A stretch of 64,000 bases of DNA from Pricia mediterranea (GCF_032248455.1 NZ_JAVTTP010000001.1:1610501-1674500), one strand, 5' to 3'; shown: positions 1-10,800, counted from the stretch's first letter. Program-made: numbers and translations. Notes: generated by a model from the sequence alone, not told the origin.

Positions 1-1525
1 GCGGGATGTAAAGGTTAAGACCTTCTAGCCGGAACCGCGAACCATGGTCGTACGAGAAGCTTACATTTTTAAATCGGATCGAGGGTGCGGCGGATATATA
101 CTCGATCTCCTGCCGGTAGGTTTTAGGGGCGGTAGCGTGCACCTCCCTCAACCTGGCGTACGCCAGTTGCGCTTCCTGGTACTTTAGGACAAAATCGAAC
201 AGTTCCCTTAGAGGGCCCTGGGTCTGGGCGAGAATATACTGGACGGCCAGGAGCGTACCTAACGAAAGTTCGTCCCTGACCACTGCCATGGCCCCGATGA
301 CCATGATAATTATGTTCTTGGATTCATTGATAAACCGTGACCCGTTGTTTAGGTATTCCTCGATGGACAGGCGTTGGATGTTGGTACGGAAAATTTGACG
401 CTGGAACCTTTGCCATATCCTCCTCCTTCTCCTTTGGGAACCATTGATCACGATGTCCTCGATATTGTCGAAGAGTTCCAGCAGAATATCGGTGTTCCTG
501 ATATCGTTGTCGAAAACCGCGTTGTCGATTTTCTTCCGCTTCCTGACGAACAGGAGTATCCATAAAAAATAGGCCAGCGTCCCAAAGAAAAAGAACATAA
601 AAATAGTCGTGTCGAAATAGGCCAGGATAAGGCCGAAGACCATCAGGTTGAACATCGCGAACAGGGTGTTGGCGGTATTGTTTCCGAGGAACGAGTCGAT
701 GGTCTCATGGTCGAACACACGTTGCAAGAGGTCGCCGCTCCTTTTTCCCGCAAAGAATGAAAGCGGCATCTGAAAGAGTTTATAAAGATAATCCGTTACC
801 ATTCTGTAATTTACCCGGCTGACCACGTGCAGGGTAATCCAGTTGCGGACCGAGCTGATCAAAATGGTGCAAGCGAAGAAAAATAGCTGGGCGATCAAAA
901 CGGTGTAAACAAAACCCACATCCTTTGCCAGGACCCCGTAATCTACTAGTCTTTGGGTCAAAAAAGGCATGGCGATGTTGATCAAGGCGACCATCAACAG
1001 TCCGATCAATAGCTGCCGAACATGCGCCCGGTACGGGGCGATATAGTTCCAAAGAATGCCAAGGTTCCCTTTGGCGGGCCCGTTGCTGTCCAGGGAATAG
1101 AAATCCATGGTAGGCTCGAAAAGTATCGCGGTACCCGTAGAGGCCCCCGTCATCCAGCCTTTTATGAACCTTTCGTGGGACAGTCGCGAGTTACCGGATG
1201 CCGGGTCGCTAATATGTACGTGCCTACTACCTACCCGGTTTACGACGACGAAATGCTCCTGGCGCCAATGTGCTATTAGGGGAAAAGGGGCCTTTTCCTT
1301 CAGGTCATCGAAGGTGATCGATACCGGCAAGGTGTTGATGTGGTAGCTCTCCGCCGCTTTCTCCAATTCCAGAATGGACACCCCGTTCTTGGTCTGACCG
1401 ACCCGTTCCCGTATTTCGGCCATATCACGATACACCCCGTGCTGCATCATCACCATGGACAGGGACGAGGCGCCACAGTCGGAGGCGTCGAATTGTCTTT
1501 GTAAGGGATATCGTTGTCGGAACAT
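1..1525 (-). CDS. C39 peptidase-containing ABC exporter, 3' end outside window
   Basis: Reads from an ATG at 1525 and stays open to the window edge, so about 508 residues of a roughly 700-residue protein are present. The N-terminus is a C39 cysteine peptidase: Gln11, Cys17 (motif ASDCGAS), His91 (QEHFVVV) and Asp107 (SDPASG) fit the family's catalytic set. Several hydrophobic membrane segments follow, and then the first strands of the ATPase domain (FKNVSFSYDHG); the edge falls just before Walker A would be expected. Members cut a leader behind a double-Gly motif from a peptide and export it, usually bacteriocins or small secreted peptides. No substrate gene is seen beside it. It is divergent from rteC. 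Whether it is element cargo or flanking chromosome cannot be told from this window. Confidence 0.86.
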   Translation of the reverse strand, partial: MFRQRYPLQRQFDASDCGASSLSMVMMQHGVYRDMAEIRERVGQTKNGVSILELEKAAESYHINTLPVSITFDDLKEKAPFPLIAHWRQEHFVVVNRVGSRHVHISDPASGNSRLSHERFIKGWMTGASTGTAILFEPTMDFYSLDSNGPAKGNLGILWNYIAPYRAHVRQLLIGLLMVALINIAMPFLTQRLVDYGVLAKDVGFVYTVLIAQLFFFACTILISSVRNWITLHVVSRVNYRMVTDYLYKLFQMPLSFFAGKRSGDLLQRVFDHETIDSFLGNNTANTLFAMFNLMVFGLILAYFDTTIFMFFFFGTLAYFLWILLFVRKRKKIDNAVFDNDIRNTDILLELFDNIEDIVINGSQRRRRRIWQRFQRQIFRTNIQRLSIEEYLNNGSRFINESKNIIIMVIGAMAVVRDELSLGTLLAVQYILAQTQGPLRELFDFVLKYQEAQLAYARLREVHATAPKTYRQEIEYISAAPSIRFKNVSFSYDHGSRFRLEGLNLYIP

Positions 1526-1865
1526 GGGTCGTTGGTTTGCTGCCGATTAGGCTTAATAAGGTACTGTCCACTAGATGGGATTTCCTAAAAAATTGGGTAA
1601 AATGCTACCAATCAGGGATGACCCGATCCTTTGCCTATCGCATTCCGTCTTAAAATGAGATGGAAATCAATGGTCTGTCAATTACCTCTTTATTGAAAAA
1701 CCGAGCAATTCGAACACAGATTTCCACAATTGTTCCTACCGATCCATAAAACTGAATCCTTTTTTATTGAAAGGGATTTGGCCGGTTTTTCAGGGTCGGA
1801 TGCAAACAGTATTTTAGGGAAAACCCGGTTCGCCATTGTTACCGGGACCTTGAACTTTTAAAGGG
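1526..1865. other. Divergent intergenic region
   Basis: About 340 bases between the divergent ABC exporter and rteC. It must hold both promoters, but no clear TAnnTTTG box was found in either direction. No repeat, RNA gene or credible short ORF was seen. Confidence 0.5.
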
Positions 1866-2708
1866 ATGGTCTATCAAAAGTTATTGGAAGATTTTGAGGA
1901 CACGTTGAGGGAAGCGAAGAAAAAGGCTGCCGGAACGATGCAGGAGGCCGTGGCCGGAATCAAGGTTTGCCAAGATTTCCTGGATATGATGAGGGGGGCA
2001 GTGGCGGAGCATGGATTCAAGAACGCAAGCACGGAGATCGACTTTTTTAAAAACGTTAAAAGTGGTCCGTTGAGCCGACTGATCTATTACACGGAGGTAC
2101 GCTCATTCGAAATGAACGTCCCCAAATGGGACGAACAGGCCAGGTCGGAATACATCAAGGCCGAGATCGACCGTATCAATTCCTTTTTGGAGGATAATCT
2201 GGATTTTCGGTTCTACATGGACAGCGGGGGCAACGATAGGGACGAAAGATTCTTCACAAGAAAGTTTCTCAATGCCGCACCCATCAGCCTCTCCGGACCC
2301 TATTACAGGGATTCACTGTTCAATACTTCCCACGATGGACTGTGGGCAAGGGTAATGGGACAGGAACTGTACGGAAATTTTCTGAACGACCTTGTCTCCG
2401 AATTGTACCGAGTACCGAACGAATCCAGGTCGGAAACCAACGCCACCGAGTACAGATTCACCATGCCCGCCACCGCCGCCATAGAACTTATCTACGCCTT
2501 GAAGCTGGCGGGATTCATAAACCACGGGGATTTTGAGATCAAGGCTTTCGTGGAATTCTTCTCCGAGACCTTCAACCTGGCCATTAAGGATCCCTACGGA
2601 CTTTTCAAACAGATCGCCCAACGGAAGACCGACCGGGCAAAATACCTGAACAGGCTAACGGATGCCCTGTTGTCCGAACTCGAGACACGTGACGGATATA
2701 TCCCGTAG
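1866..2708 (+). CDS. rteC: RteC family conjugative element regulator
   Basis: A 280-residue protein with the look of RteC, which in the Bacteroides element CTnDOT controls excision in response to tetracycline signalling. Recognition rests on overall length and on stretches such as YYTEVRSFE, RFYMDSGGNDRDERFF and the C-terminal IELIYALKLAGFINHG region, which resemble the family. RteA and RteB, the partner two-component pair in CTnDOT, are not in this window, so how this copy is controlled is unknown. It heads a forward set of element genes (HTH protein, winged-helix-like protein, ATPase) and is the best single sign that the left part belongs to an ICE. The start is the first ATG in frame. No DNA-binding motif can be pinned down by eye. 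Confidence 0.75.
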   Translation: MVYQKLLEDFEDTLREAKKKAAGTMQEAVAGIKVCQDFLDMMRGAVAEHGFKNASTEIDFFKNVKSGPLSRLIYYTEVRSFEMNVPKWDEQARSEYIKAEIDRINSFLEDNLDFRFYMDSGGNDRDERFFTRKFLNAAPISLSGPYYRDSLFNTSHDGLWARVMGQELYGNFLNDLVSELYRVPNESRSETNATEYRFTMPATAAIELIYALKLAGFINHGDFEIKAFVEFFSETFNLAIKDPYGLFKQIAQRKTDRAKYLNRLTDALLSELETRDGYIP

Positions 2709-2899
2709 TATCCTCCCGATGTTCTTTCATCTTATGGGAATATTCCCCTTGCCGTAATCGGGAATGTACGGTTTTGCCGTGCCAATATCCGTCCGCCCGA
2801 AAAACTATCCTTTCGTTATCCAGTGGATAGATCGTTCCATGCTCTTGGCCCATATTTGCCCTGTAACCGCGAACCTTGTTTGCATCAAAATCGATAGAT

Positions 2900-3184
2900 A
2901 TGGGCGCATCCGTAGTAACGACCGAGGACCTTATGGAATTCAAGTCACAACTCCTGTCGGAGTTCGAGCACCTGATGGTCGAACATACCCACCCCCGTCC
3001 CAAGACCTGGATCCGTTCCGGTGAGGTCATGGAACGGCTGGGCATCAGCCATGGGACCTTGCAGAACCTGAGAAACAAAAAGATCATCCCCTGCTATAAG
3101 GTGGAAGGGCTCCTGTTCTACGATTCCCTCGAGATCGATGACATATTAGCGTCCAACAAGGTGCGGATAAAGCGAACGGCATGA
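2900..3184 (+). CDS. Small helix-turn-helix DNA-binding protein (excisionase-like)
   Basis: A 94-residue protein from the ATG at 2900; a longer frame from a TTG at 2876 adds only eight residues and is less likely. The core reads WIRSGEVMERLGISHGTLQNLRNK, then IPCYKVEG and LFYDSLEID. That is the MerR/HTH_17-like arrangement of excisionase-type proteins in Bacteroidota mobile elements: one HTH and a beta wing that ends in a tyrosine-rich strand. It probably binds element DNA to regulate excision or its own operon. It overlaps the next gene by 4 bases (ATGA), so the two are translationally coupled. Target site and exact role are unknown. Confidence 0.72.
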   Translation: MGASVVTTEDLMEFKSQLLSEFEHLMVEHTHPRPKTWIRSGEVMERLGISHGTLQNLRNKKIIPCYKVEGLLFYDSLEIDDILASNKVRIKRTA

Positions 3185-3849
3185 ACTATATCAAGCACCT
3201 GAACGCCGCCTTCCATCGATGTTACGCCGACGACCGTCTGCGCCCCGGACATGTCAGCCTGTACATGGCACTGTTCTTCTACTGGAACCTACACCGTTTC
3301 GCCGAGGTGTTCTACGCCAATCGGACCGAGATTATGAAAATGGCAAAAATAGGTTCCCGCTCCACCTACCACCGGTTGATCAAGGAGCTTTCCGAATGGG
3401 AATATATCGAGTACCTGCCGACCCAAAGCCCGGCCCGAAAAACCATGGTCAGGTTGTACCATTTCCGTACTACCGATAGTACAGTAACGGGACCTACCGG
3501 TACACTTATGCAACGCTACTGTCCCAAAAACGTACCACCTACCTTATATACTAAACAAAACAAACAATATAAACTCTCTGAAGAAAGAAAGCCGAAAAAT
3601 GAAATTGAGGTAATCGATTTTTTTAAACGGAAAAATTGGCCGTCACTGGATGCCAAAAAATTCTACAACCATTACCAAGGGGTCGGCTGGAAGGTCGGCA
3701 AGGCGCCCATAGCGGACTGGAGGGCAATCGCCGGGAACTGGATGTTGAAGGCGGATGAAATAAAAAAAACGGCGGCCATGAAAACAGTCGCCAAAAACGG
3801 GGACCATCTCATGACCCAAAACCAAAAGGACTATGATGAACCCCTCTAA
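3181..3849 (+). CDS. Winged-helix-like mobile element protein, function unknown
   Basis: A 222-residue protein. Residues about 20-100 look like a winged helix of the replication/DnaD-like sort: LRPGHVSLYMALFFYWN, then EIMKMAKIGSRSTYHR, then a strand-rich EYIEYLPT part. A polar, low-complexity linker follows, then a C-terminal part with FFKRKNWPSLDAKKF and IADWRAIAGNWM, a pattern common in element proteins next to DnaC-like ATPases. A role in element replication or helicase loading is inferred from shape and neighbour only. It is coupled at both ends: 4-base overlap with the HTH gene and 17-base overlap with the ATPase gene. No enzymatic motif is visible. Confidence 0.6.
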   Translation: MNYIKHLNAAFHRCYADDRLRPGHVSLYMALFFYWNLHRFAEVFYANRTEIMKMAKIGSRSTYHRLIKELSEWEYIEYLPTQSPARKTMVRLYHFRTTDSTVTGPTGTLMQRYCPKNVPPTLYTKQNKQYKLSEERKPKNEIEVIDFFKRKNWPSLDAKKFYNHYQGVGWKVGKAPIADWRAIAGNWMLKADEIKKTAAMKTVAKNGDHLMTQNQKDYDEPL

Positions 3850-4489
3850 GATCAACGAAGGCGGCAAGGTCTATTCCCTTGGGGAACTCGACGGGACCCG
3901 GGTTGACTATGATTTCTCCAAAATCCTCCGATACCTGAACGCAAAGGGCAAACTGCTGTTCGGCAAAAAGTTCCATATCTGGGAGGAAAACCTCGATATC
4001 GTTTACCGGTTGAGCGTTTATATGATCAAGGACACAGAAACCTGTGAAAAGCTCGGGATCGATCCGGAAAAGGGCATTCTGCTGACCGGCCCCGTCGGGT
4101 GCGGGAAGACCACGATCATGAAGCTGATCAGGCATATCGTCCCCCATATCAGGCCCTATGAGATCATCCCGGCGCGGAACGTCACCTTCGGCTTCAACAA
4201 CATCGGCTACAAGATCATCGAAGATTACGGGAACAACGGGCTCTATTGCTTCGACGATATCGGGGTGGAGCCCATCGGAAGGCACTTCGGGAAGGATTGC
4301 AACGTAATCGGCGAAATCCTGCTCTCGCGGCATGAACTCTTCTTGAGGGCCCGGACCAAGACCCATGGAACGACCAACCTCAATGCCGACGAGCTCGAGG
4401 AGCGGTACGGGAAAAGGGTACGGAGCCGGATGCGGGAAATGTTCAACCTGATCGCCTTTAAAAAGGACGCAAAGGACAAAAGACAGTAA
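3833..4489 (+). CDS. DnaC/IstB-like P-loop ATPase
   Basis: A 218-residue AAA+ type ATPase. Walker A is GPVGCGKT at residues 86-93 and Walker B is LYCFDDIG at about 137-144. A possible sensor I stretch (TKTHGTTNLN) and an arginine-rich end (KRVRSRMREMFN) follow, as in DnaC and IstB helicase-loader relatives. The N-terminal 70 residues are not recognised and may contact the partner protein encoded just upstream. In Bacteroidota mobile elements, a gene like this follows a winged-helix protein and is assumed to help load a helicase on element DNA; that role is inference. The start overlaps the previous gene by 17 bases. Confidence 0.75.
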   Translation: MMNPSKINEGGKVYSLGELDGTRVDYDFSKILRYLNAKGKLLFGKKFHIWEENLDIVYRLSVYMIKDTETCEKLGIDPEKGILLTGPVGCGKTTIMKLIRHIVPHIRPYEIIPARNVTFGFNNIGYKIIEDYGNNGLYCFDDIGVEPIGRHFGKDCNVIGEILLSRHELFLRARTKTHGTTNLNADELEERYGKRVRSRMREMFNLIAFKKDAKDKRQ

Positions 4490-4533
4490 CCGGCTCTTTC
4501 ATCCAAGATATTACAATTTAAATACTCAGACCT

Positions 4534-5640
4534 ATGAAAATCGCAACCTTCAATATTCAGAACCTTTTCCACCGTCACACCGAACTTCTGCAGGAGACCC
4601 ATTCGAAAAATTCAGGGGACTGGGTCGCCCAGCTGGACAGTTTGTTACGGAAGCAACCAAAAAGTCAGGGCGATAACGAACGAATCCATGAACTGACCTT
4701 TTTGCTCGGCTTCGACAGCACGCAGAATTTGCCCTATGCCCTGTTGAAAAACAAGGGGGGAGACCTTTTTTTCAAGAAGCAGGGAATTTTAAGCGAGACA
4801 AAAGCCTCCTTCCTAAGCGATTGGGAAGGTTGGGTAAAGCTTATGAACAGGCCATTGCACGAGAAGGCGATCTTTAGCAAGGCTTATGTAATCGCGGAGA
4901 CCGACCCGGATATCCTGGTACTGCAGGAAGTGGAGGACCGGTCATCGCTACTGGAGTTCAACGCGGAATTTTTGCCCCTGCTCAAGATTTCGCCCTACGA
5001 GGAGGTCATGGTGTTCGAGACCAACGACCAAAGGGGACTGGGCATGGGAGTCATGCTCAAGAACGGTTTTAGGATGTGTAGCCTTAGGAGTTATCTGAAC
5101 GAACGGGATTCGGAGGGCTTTAACTTGTTCGATCTGGACTGTCAGGAATATGAAATCGCGATGCCTCGCGGGGAACGTGTCCATATCCTGTCCAACCATT
5201 TTTCAAGCGACAGCCGACAGCGTAAAGAACAGGCGGAATGGGTGGCCGCACGATACCGTGAAATGTTGACAGAGGGCAAGAAGAATATTCTGATATGCGG
5301 TGCCCTGAACGATGTATCCTACAGCGACTGTCTCTCTCCTTTGCTCCGGGAAACGGAATTGAGCGATATCGCTCGGCACGACCGATTTAAGACCGACACG
5401 GACAAAGGTAGGGGCGGCGGCTATTTTCGATTGGGTGCCTATCGTATGGGCGTCAATATCAAACAGAAGGATTACCTGTTGTTGCCGCCCGGCCTGTCCG
5501 AAAAAGTGAGGTCGGCCGGAATGAACCGAAAGGGAACCTGGCTAAATCGAAAACCGAACTGGTCACTGTACCCTTCGATCGCCAGCAAGCATCATGCCGC
5601 TAGTGAGCATCCGTTGGTGTGGGCCCGAATACATGTCTAA
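4534..5640 (+). CDS. Endonuclease/exonuclease/phosphatase (EEP) family protein with altered active site
   Basis: A 368-residue member of the EEP (DNase I-like) superfamily. The usual motifs are FNIQN at 6-10, LQEVED at 130-135 (metal-binding Glu), SNHFSS at 220-225 and a closing SEHP near residue 359 in place of the usual SDHxP. The third motif, normally GDFN(D) with a catalytic Asp and Asn, reads GALND at 256-260, so the Asp is replaced by Ala. It has no signal peptide, so it should be cytoplasmic. Family members act on DNA, RNA or phospho-lipids; the substrate here is unknown. It lies 44 bases behind the ATPase gene and may share its transcript. The changed motif may mean loss of activity or use of Asp260 instead. 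Confidence 0.72.
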   Translation: MKIATFNIQNLFHRHTELLQETHSKNSGDWVAQLDSLLRKQPKSQGDNERIHELTFLLGFDSTQNLPYALLKNKGGDLFFKKQGILSETKASFLSDWEGWVKLMNRPLHEKAIFSKAYVIAETDPDILVLQEVEDRSSLLEFNAEFLPLLKISPYEEVMVFETNDQRGLGMGVMLKNGFRMCSLRSYLNERDSEGFNLFDLDCQEYEIAMPRGERVHILSNHFSSDSRQRKEQAEWVAARYREMLTEGKKNILICGALNDVSYSDCLSPLLRETELSDIARHDRFKTDTDKGRGGGYFRLGAYRMGVNIKQKDYLLLPPGLSEKVRSAGMNRKGTWLNRKPNWSLYPSIASKHHAASEHPLVWARIHV

Positions 5641-6084
5641 TCTAAAACGCTTTATACTAAGTAATTGAACATTGCGAACTACTGTTATCGGTAAATAACA
5701 CAGCTGAGAAATCGACAAATAAGAATACACAACTTTCGCCTACTAGAAATACATAATTGACAAAGGAAGTGCATTAGTCCACAAAAACGTTGGGTTCGAT
5801 TGAGAATTCAAAAGATTCCGGGAGGAGGTTAAAATCATGAGCTTACTTTAATAAGAGAAATGGAATTCTCGGGAGCAATGGACTTTATCTTTCCGAAGCA
5901 GAATCATGGAGTAGGCTACCTAAAATTGCAATAGGACATGATTCCCCTACGGTTATCGGATTTTGAATCTCTTTTGATATTTTTGAACCATTAAAATACT
6001 CCAAAACAGGACAATCAAGCCTTTTATTGAATTGAATAACGTAATACTGAGCTATTTCTTTACCCAGAGGTCTCTGTTGTTAAA
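5641..6084. other. Gap between the EEP gene and the sulfatase locus
   Basis: About 440 AT-rich bases where the forward control module meets the minus-strand glycan locus. No convincing coding sequence, terminator hairpin or RNA gene was seen. As a junction between two functional blocks it is a plausible insertion point for the cargo. Confidence 0.45.
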
Positions 6085-7689
6085 TCAATCCGTAGTGAGC
6101 TTACTCTCCCACCAAGTGGCGTTCGGCTCGAAATCCTCGGACAAAAATTTCAATCGTTCGGCTTCGAGCCTGGGCATGAGAATTTCGATTTTCTCTCGAT
6201 GCAGCCTTTTTGCCAGCTCGGGATTATACTTGGTGTCTTTCCGCGGAAAACGGGCGTTGTTCTCTTGAAGAAAAGCCTGCAATTTATCACCCAACCGCTC
6301 GGTTACGGCCGGATTAGCGTCAGATATATCCTTTTCTTCTTTGGGATCGACTTCCAAATTATAGAGCTCCCTCTTATCATCTTCATAATAATGGATCAAT
6401 TTCCACTTGCCTTCCCGAATTATGGACGAGGGATTTCCTCCTTGGTTGCCGTAATGTGGATAGTGCCAGAACAGGGCCCTGTTTTCCAAACCTTCTCCTT
6501 CGAACAGTGGTTTAAGGCTTACGCCATCGACATGTTGTTCGGGTTTTAGCGGGATATCGGTCAAATCGAGCACTGTGGGATAAAGATCGGCCCCGGTCAC
6601 GGGATAGTCTATCGAAGTTCCGTTCATCAATCCAGGTACTTTTATAAAGAATGGCTCCCTGATCCCTCCTTCCCATTGATAGCCCTTGCCGCCACGAAGG
6701 GGAAGGTTGGTGGTCGAAAAAGCATCCCCGGAAGCTACCCCGCCATTGTCGGAAGTGAATATTACAATAGTGTTTTCGTCCAGCCCCTGTTCTTTAAGAC
6801 CGTCAAGGACGAGCCCGACGGCATCGTCCATTTGGGCAACGAGTCCCGCGTAAATAGGATTGTCCTGTACGATTCGTATGGGCAAGACCCGTTCCATTTC
6901 GTAACCTTGGTCCTTGATACCCATTTCTTCGGCCTTGTTCCGATATTCACCCCACTTCTTTTCCGTAGTTTGGATCGGGCCGTGTACCGCATAGAACGAA
7001 AGATAGGCGAAAAAAGTGCTGTCCTTGTTCTTTTTGATGAAATCCACGGTCTCCTTGGCGAGTCGCATCGAGAGGTTCTCCCCTTGTTCCCTGTTATTCA
7101 GGTTCGGGTTCTCCCATGGCGAGAAATAGCCTCCTATTGGACTCCCAACGTCCCAACCGCCCTTGTTGATATCGAAGCCATGGTCTTTAGGCCAAGAACC
7201 CTCTCCTCCCAAATGCCACTTCCCTGCAAAAAAGGTGCGATATCCGTTGGCCTGCATGGCCTCCGCCAAGGTCGTATCCTGCGAGGGCAAATTGTGGACA
7301 TACTCCGCCGGAAGCAATTTGTCGTTCCGACCGCGGTCGCGCCAATCCGTTCCCGATGCCGCCCCTATCCAGTCGGTAATGCCGTGCCGTGCCGTAAACT
7401 GCCCCAGCATGATACTCGCGCGGGAAGGACTGCATACCCTGCTGGCGGCATAGCCCTGGGTAAATATGGTGCCTTCATTGGCGATTCTGTCGATATTCGG
7501 AGTTTCATAATACTCGCTTCCGGTAACGCTCAGGTCGTGCAATCCTAAATCATCGGCCAGGATGAAGACAACGTTCGGTTTCTTACTCTGCGAAACCGAC
7601 CCTTTTTCTTTACAGCCTGAAACAGCCATTATACTCAGCAGTAGGCTCCACACCAGCATTCCTCTTAAATTCATGTTCGGTCTTATCAT
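6085..7689 (-). CDS. Sulfatase, type I (formylglycine), lipoprotein
   Basis: A 534-residue sulfatase of the alkaline phosphatase superfamily (S1). The metal site begins at ILADDLG (about 43-49), the formylglycine motif is CSPSR at 86-90, GKWHLGG and SDNGG are present, and the C-terminal subdomain carries the usual WKLIHYYED strand. The N-terminus has a lipobox (AVSGC, Cys26), so it should be anchored to a membrane, in Bacteroidota often on the cell surface or in the periplasm. A second ATG at 7674 is an equally good start. It needs a formylglycine-generating enzyme, which is not in this window. It is the last gene of the locus, 200 bases behind the FG-GAP gene. Sulfate position and sugar cannot be told from sequence alone. 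Confidence 0.9.
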   Translation of the reverse strand: MIRPNMNLRGMLVWSLLLSIMAVSGCKEKGSVSQSKKPNVVFILADDLGLHDLSVTGSEYYETPNIDRIANEGTIFTQGYAASRVCSPSRASIMLGQFTARHGITDWIGAASGTDWRDRGRNDKLLPAEYVHNLPSQDTTLAEAMQANGYRTFFAGKWHLGGEGSWPKDHGFDINKGGWDVGSPIGGYFSPWENPNLNNREQGENLSMRLAKETVDFIKKNKDSTFFAYLSFYAVHGPIQTTEKKWGEYRNKAEEMGIKDQGYEMERVLPIRIVQDNPIYAGLVAQMDDAVGLVLDGLKEQGLDENTIVIFTSDNGGVASGDAFSTTNLPLRGGKGYQWEGGIREPFFIKVPGLMNGTSIDYPVTGADLYPTVLDLTDIPLKPEQHVDGVSLKPLFEGEGLENRALFWHYPHYGNQGGNPSSIIREGKWKLIHYYEDDKRELYNLEVDPKEEKDISDANPAVTERLGDKLQAFLQENNARFPRKDTKYNPELAKRLHREKIEILMPRLEAERLKFLSEDFEPNATWWESKLTTD

Positions 7690-7890
7690 GGGTCCGTGGT
7701 TTTAAGTTGGATGGATCTTCTTTTCAAGAGTCTATGGTCAAGAAAGAATAATTCGTTATCGGAATATTTTTAATGTTATGCACACTTTAAAGTACCGCTT
7801 TAATTTATAGTATCCCTCCCATTAAACGGTGATTTTCACCCAAGCAGTGTATGAATGAGGCTTTGTATAAAAAGCTAAACAGAATAGACT

Positions 7891-10800
7891 TTATAACTTA
7901 GCGATTTCACTATGGGTGGAGCGGAAACGTAAAAACTGTATCTCACCGTCATTTTTAATTACCATGACGATTTTCGAATTGTTCGTACTATTAAGTTGAC
8001 ATAAATGCTTCACCTCTCCTTTTAACACAATACCACTAGTTCTCATCGGTACTGCCTTGAAACTTTTACCTTTCTTAACCACTTTCAAATAAAGACCGTA
8101 GCTCGCATCGTTTCTCGGGGTTTCAACTTCCGATCCATATAAATTTCCTGCCATAATAATATCTGGGCTTCCGTCCTCATCAAAGTCATCTAACAGGATA
8201 CTGTTTACCGATGACAATTGTGCTTCCATAGGCAGAGGTGTTTTTTTAAAAATGCCGTCACCCTCATTTAGATAGTAGGTAGAGGCAAATGTTCTGGCGG
8301 CGTAATGCAGTGCTTTTTCCAGACTTCTCTCACCATAAACCTCTTTAAGGGTCGCCTTGCCAAATGCATCGTAGCTTTCAAATTTCTTCTTGATAAACGG
8401 CATTTGCTCTGAAGTACATTGCCTACCCCTCAACGGAAAAAGGTCACCACCGTTATAATATCCGAGGACGATATCCAAATCACCCGAACTGTCGAAATCC
8501 TCAGCGTAAATTTCAAATGGTTCTTCTTGGGTCGCCTTGTATTTGTAATTAAGTCCGAGATTTCCGCCCATTAGGTCTATGTCTCCATCTTTATCAAAGT
8601 CGGATGCTGCGATGCTATACCACCAACCGGTCTCCTCGGCAAACCCAAATGAGCTTGTCTTGTCTTCAAAATACCCGCCTTGATTTATCATGACTGTGAT
8701 AGGCATCCATTCGCCTACTAAGATGAGATCTATCAATTTATCTTGATTTATATCCGTCCAGACCGCATCGGTGACCATGCCAACTTTTTGTAAATGGGGA
8801 GCCTTTTTTTCCGTTACATCAACGAACGAAACAAAATCCTCCCTACTTCTATTTTCGAGCAAGTAACTATCTGCAGGTTGTGGGTATTTACCTGGCGTTT
8901 GTCGCCCTCCGATAAACAAATCCAAATCACCATCTGAATCAAAGTCAAAGGGCTTTACCCTAGAACCGCTAGCGGTAAATTTCGGCAGGGATTGAACTGA
9001 ACGCGTGAAAACTCCCTCCTTATTTATATATATTCTGTCTTGATAATATTCCGAGTCCGTCTTTAATTCGTTACCTCCGCTAACGATGTAAAGGTCTAGG
9101 TCACCATCTCGATCGGCATCAAAAAAAGCAGCACCTACATCTTCATACTGCGATTCACGCTCTAGACCAATTTGTCCATGGGAAGTAAAGGTCCCGTCAT
9201 TATTTTGCAAGTACAAAGTGCCTGCAAATCCCATGGAACCACCGACAAAAAAATCGTCCAAACCGTCATTGTTGACATCTCCGACAGCTACCGCCGGACC
9301 TTGTTCTGACATTTTGTGAGGTAGGAGGCTCTCCCGTTCAAAGTCGTTGAATTTATTTTCTACATGAACATGGCTCAAAATTTTGTCGGTAATATCTTCA
9401 AAAAGAGGGATGTCATCTGATTGATGCGAATCCGTTTTGGTTGCATTACCGTATTCTAGGACCAAAGTTTGATTTGGTTGTACCGTGTTAATTTCCTGGG
9501 AAGAACCATCCGGCCATAAAACCTGCAACATTTGGATGTCTTGCGCGCTACCTAATCCGAAATGAATTGTAGGCGAAATGGCAGATTGAAATCCACGCGT
9601 CAGATATTGCTCCCTCATTTGCACCGCATCGTCCATGATTATTTTGACCCGAGCACCTATACCTAATGTGTTGCCAATAGGCCCTTTTAATCGAATTTTC
9701 AGAAAATTATCCTTGTTGATACGGTTGCTATTGTTTTCATATATCTGGGCATAATCGTCCATATTATTAACGACTATGTCTATATCCCCATCATTGTCAA
9801 GATCGGCAAAAGCCGCACCATTTGCACTCGTTTTTAAAGAATCCAGACCAAGTCGTTCGTTAATTTTAGAAAATGTAAGATCGCCCTGATTCAAGAAAAA
9901 ATAATTGCTCTTTTTTCTTGTTGGCATTTTGGTCATCATATTATTAATATAGGCTTCTTTGTCTATGGTTTTTTTCTTTGACAGCTCATTTCTTACCTCT
10001 TTATGATACTCGATAAAATCATTGTTCCTGAAATCCCGTTTGATTCCGTTGCTCACGAATAAATCCTGAAGGCCATCGTTGTCCATATCGAAGAATAGCG
10101 GACCCCAGCTCCAGTCTGTACTAGAGATTCCCGCAATTTGAGCGGTTTCCGAAAAAAAAGGACCTTTTCCGTTGATCGTGCCATTATTGGTTTGCAGTGT
10201 ATTAAACATGTATTGATGGTGCAGACCCAAATCCACATGGTCATAAAATCGTTGTACGTTCATGCCGCTCATGCTAGTCTTGATGCCATAATTGTCCTCG
10301 GAAACCATATCGACGCTCATCACATCCAACCAACCGTCATTGTTATAATCTGCTATATCATTTCCCATAGAAAAAAAGGAAATGTGCCCCATCGCCTCAT
10401 TTACTATTTCAGAGAAAGTGCCATCTTGGTTGTTCAAATAAAGATGGTCCTTCCCAGAAAAATCATGGCTAACATACACATCTGGCCAAGTGTCGTTGTT
10501 CACATCGCCAACAGCGAGTCCTAGCCCGTAGCCCAGTCTGTTATTTATAATTCCAGTCTCCTCGGTAACGTCAACATAATTTCCATCATTATTGCGATAT
10601 AAGCGCTCTCCACTGAGTTCACCTTGCGTGTTCAGATATTTTTCGAGCTTGTCGTCCCCGTATGTGTCCACGTCGTGATTTATCAAAAACATATCTAAGT
10701 CTCCATCGCGGTCATAATCAAAAAAACTCGCCTGTGTAGAGAATTCGGCTATGTCTAAATTATATTGCGCAGCACTTTCCTGGAATCGTGGTATGCCATC

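Noticed and set aside
6676..7548. 290-codon plus-strand frame
   Set aside because: Antisense to the sulfatase gene; no protein features.
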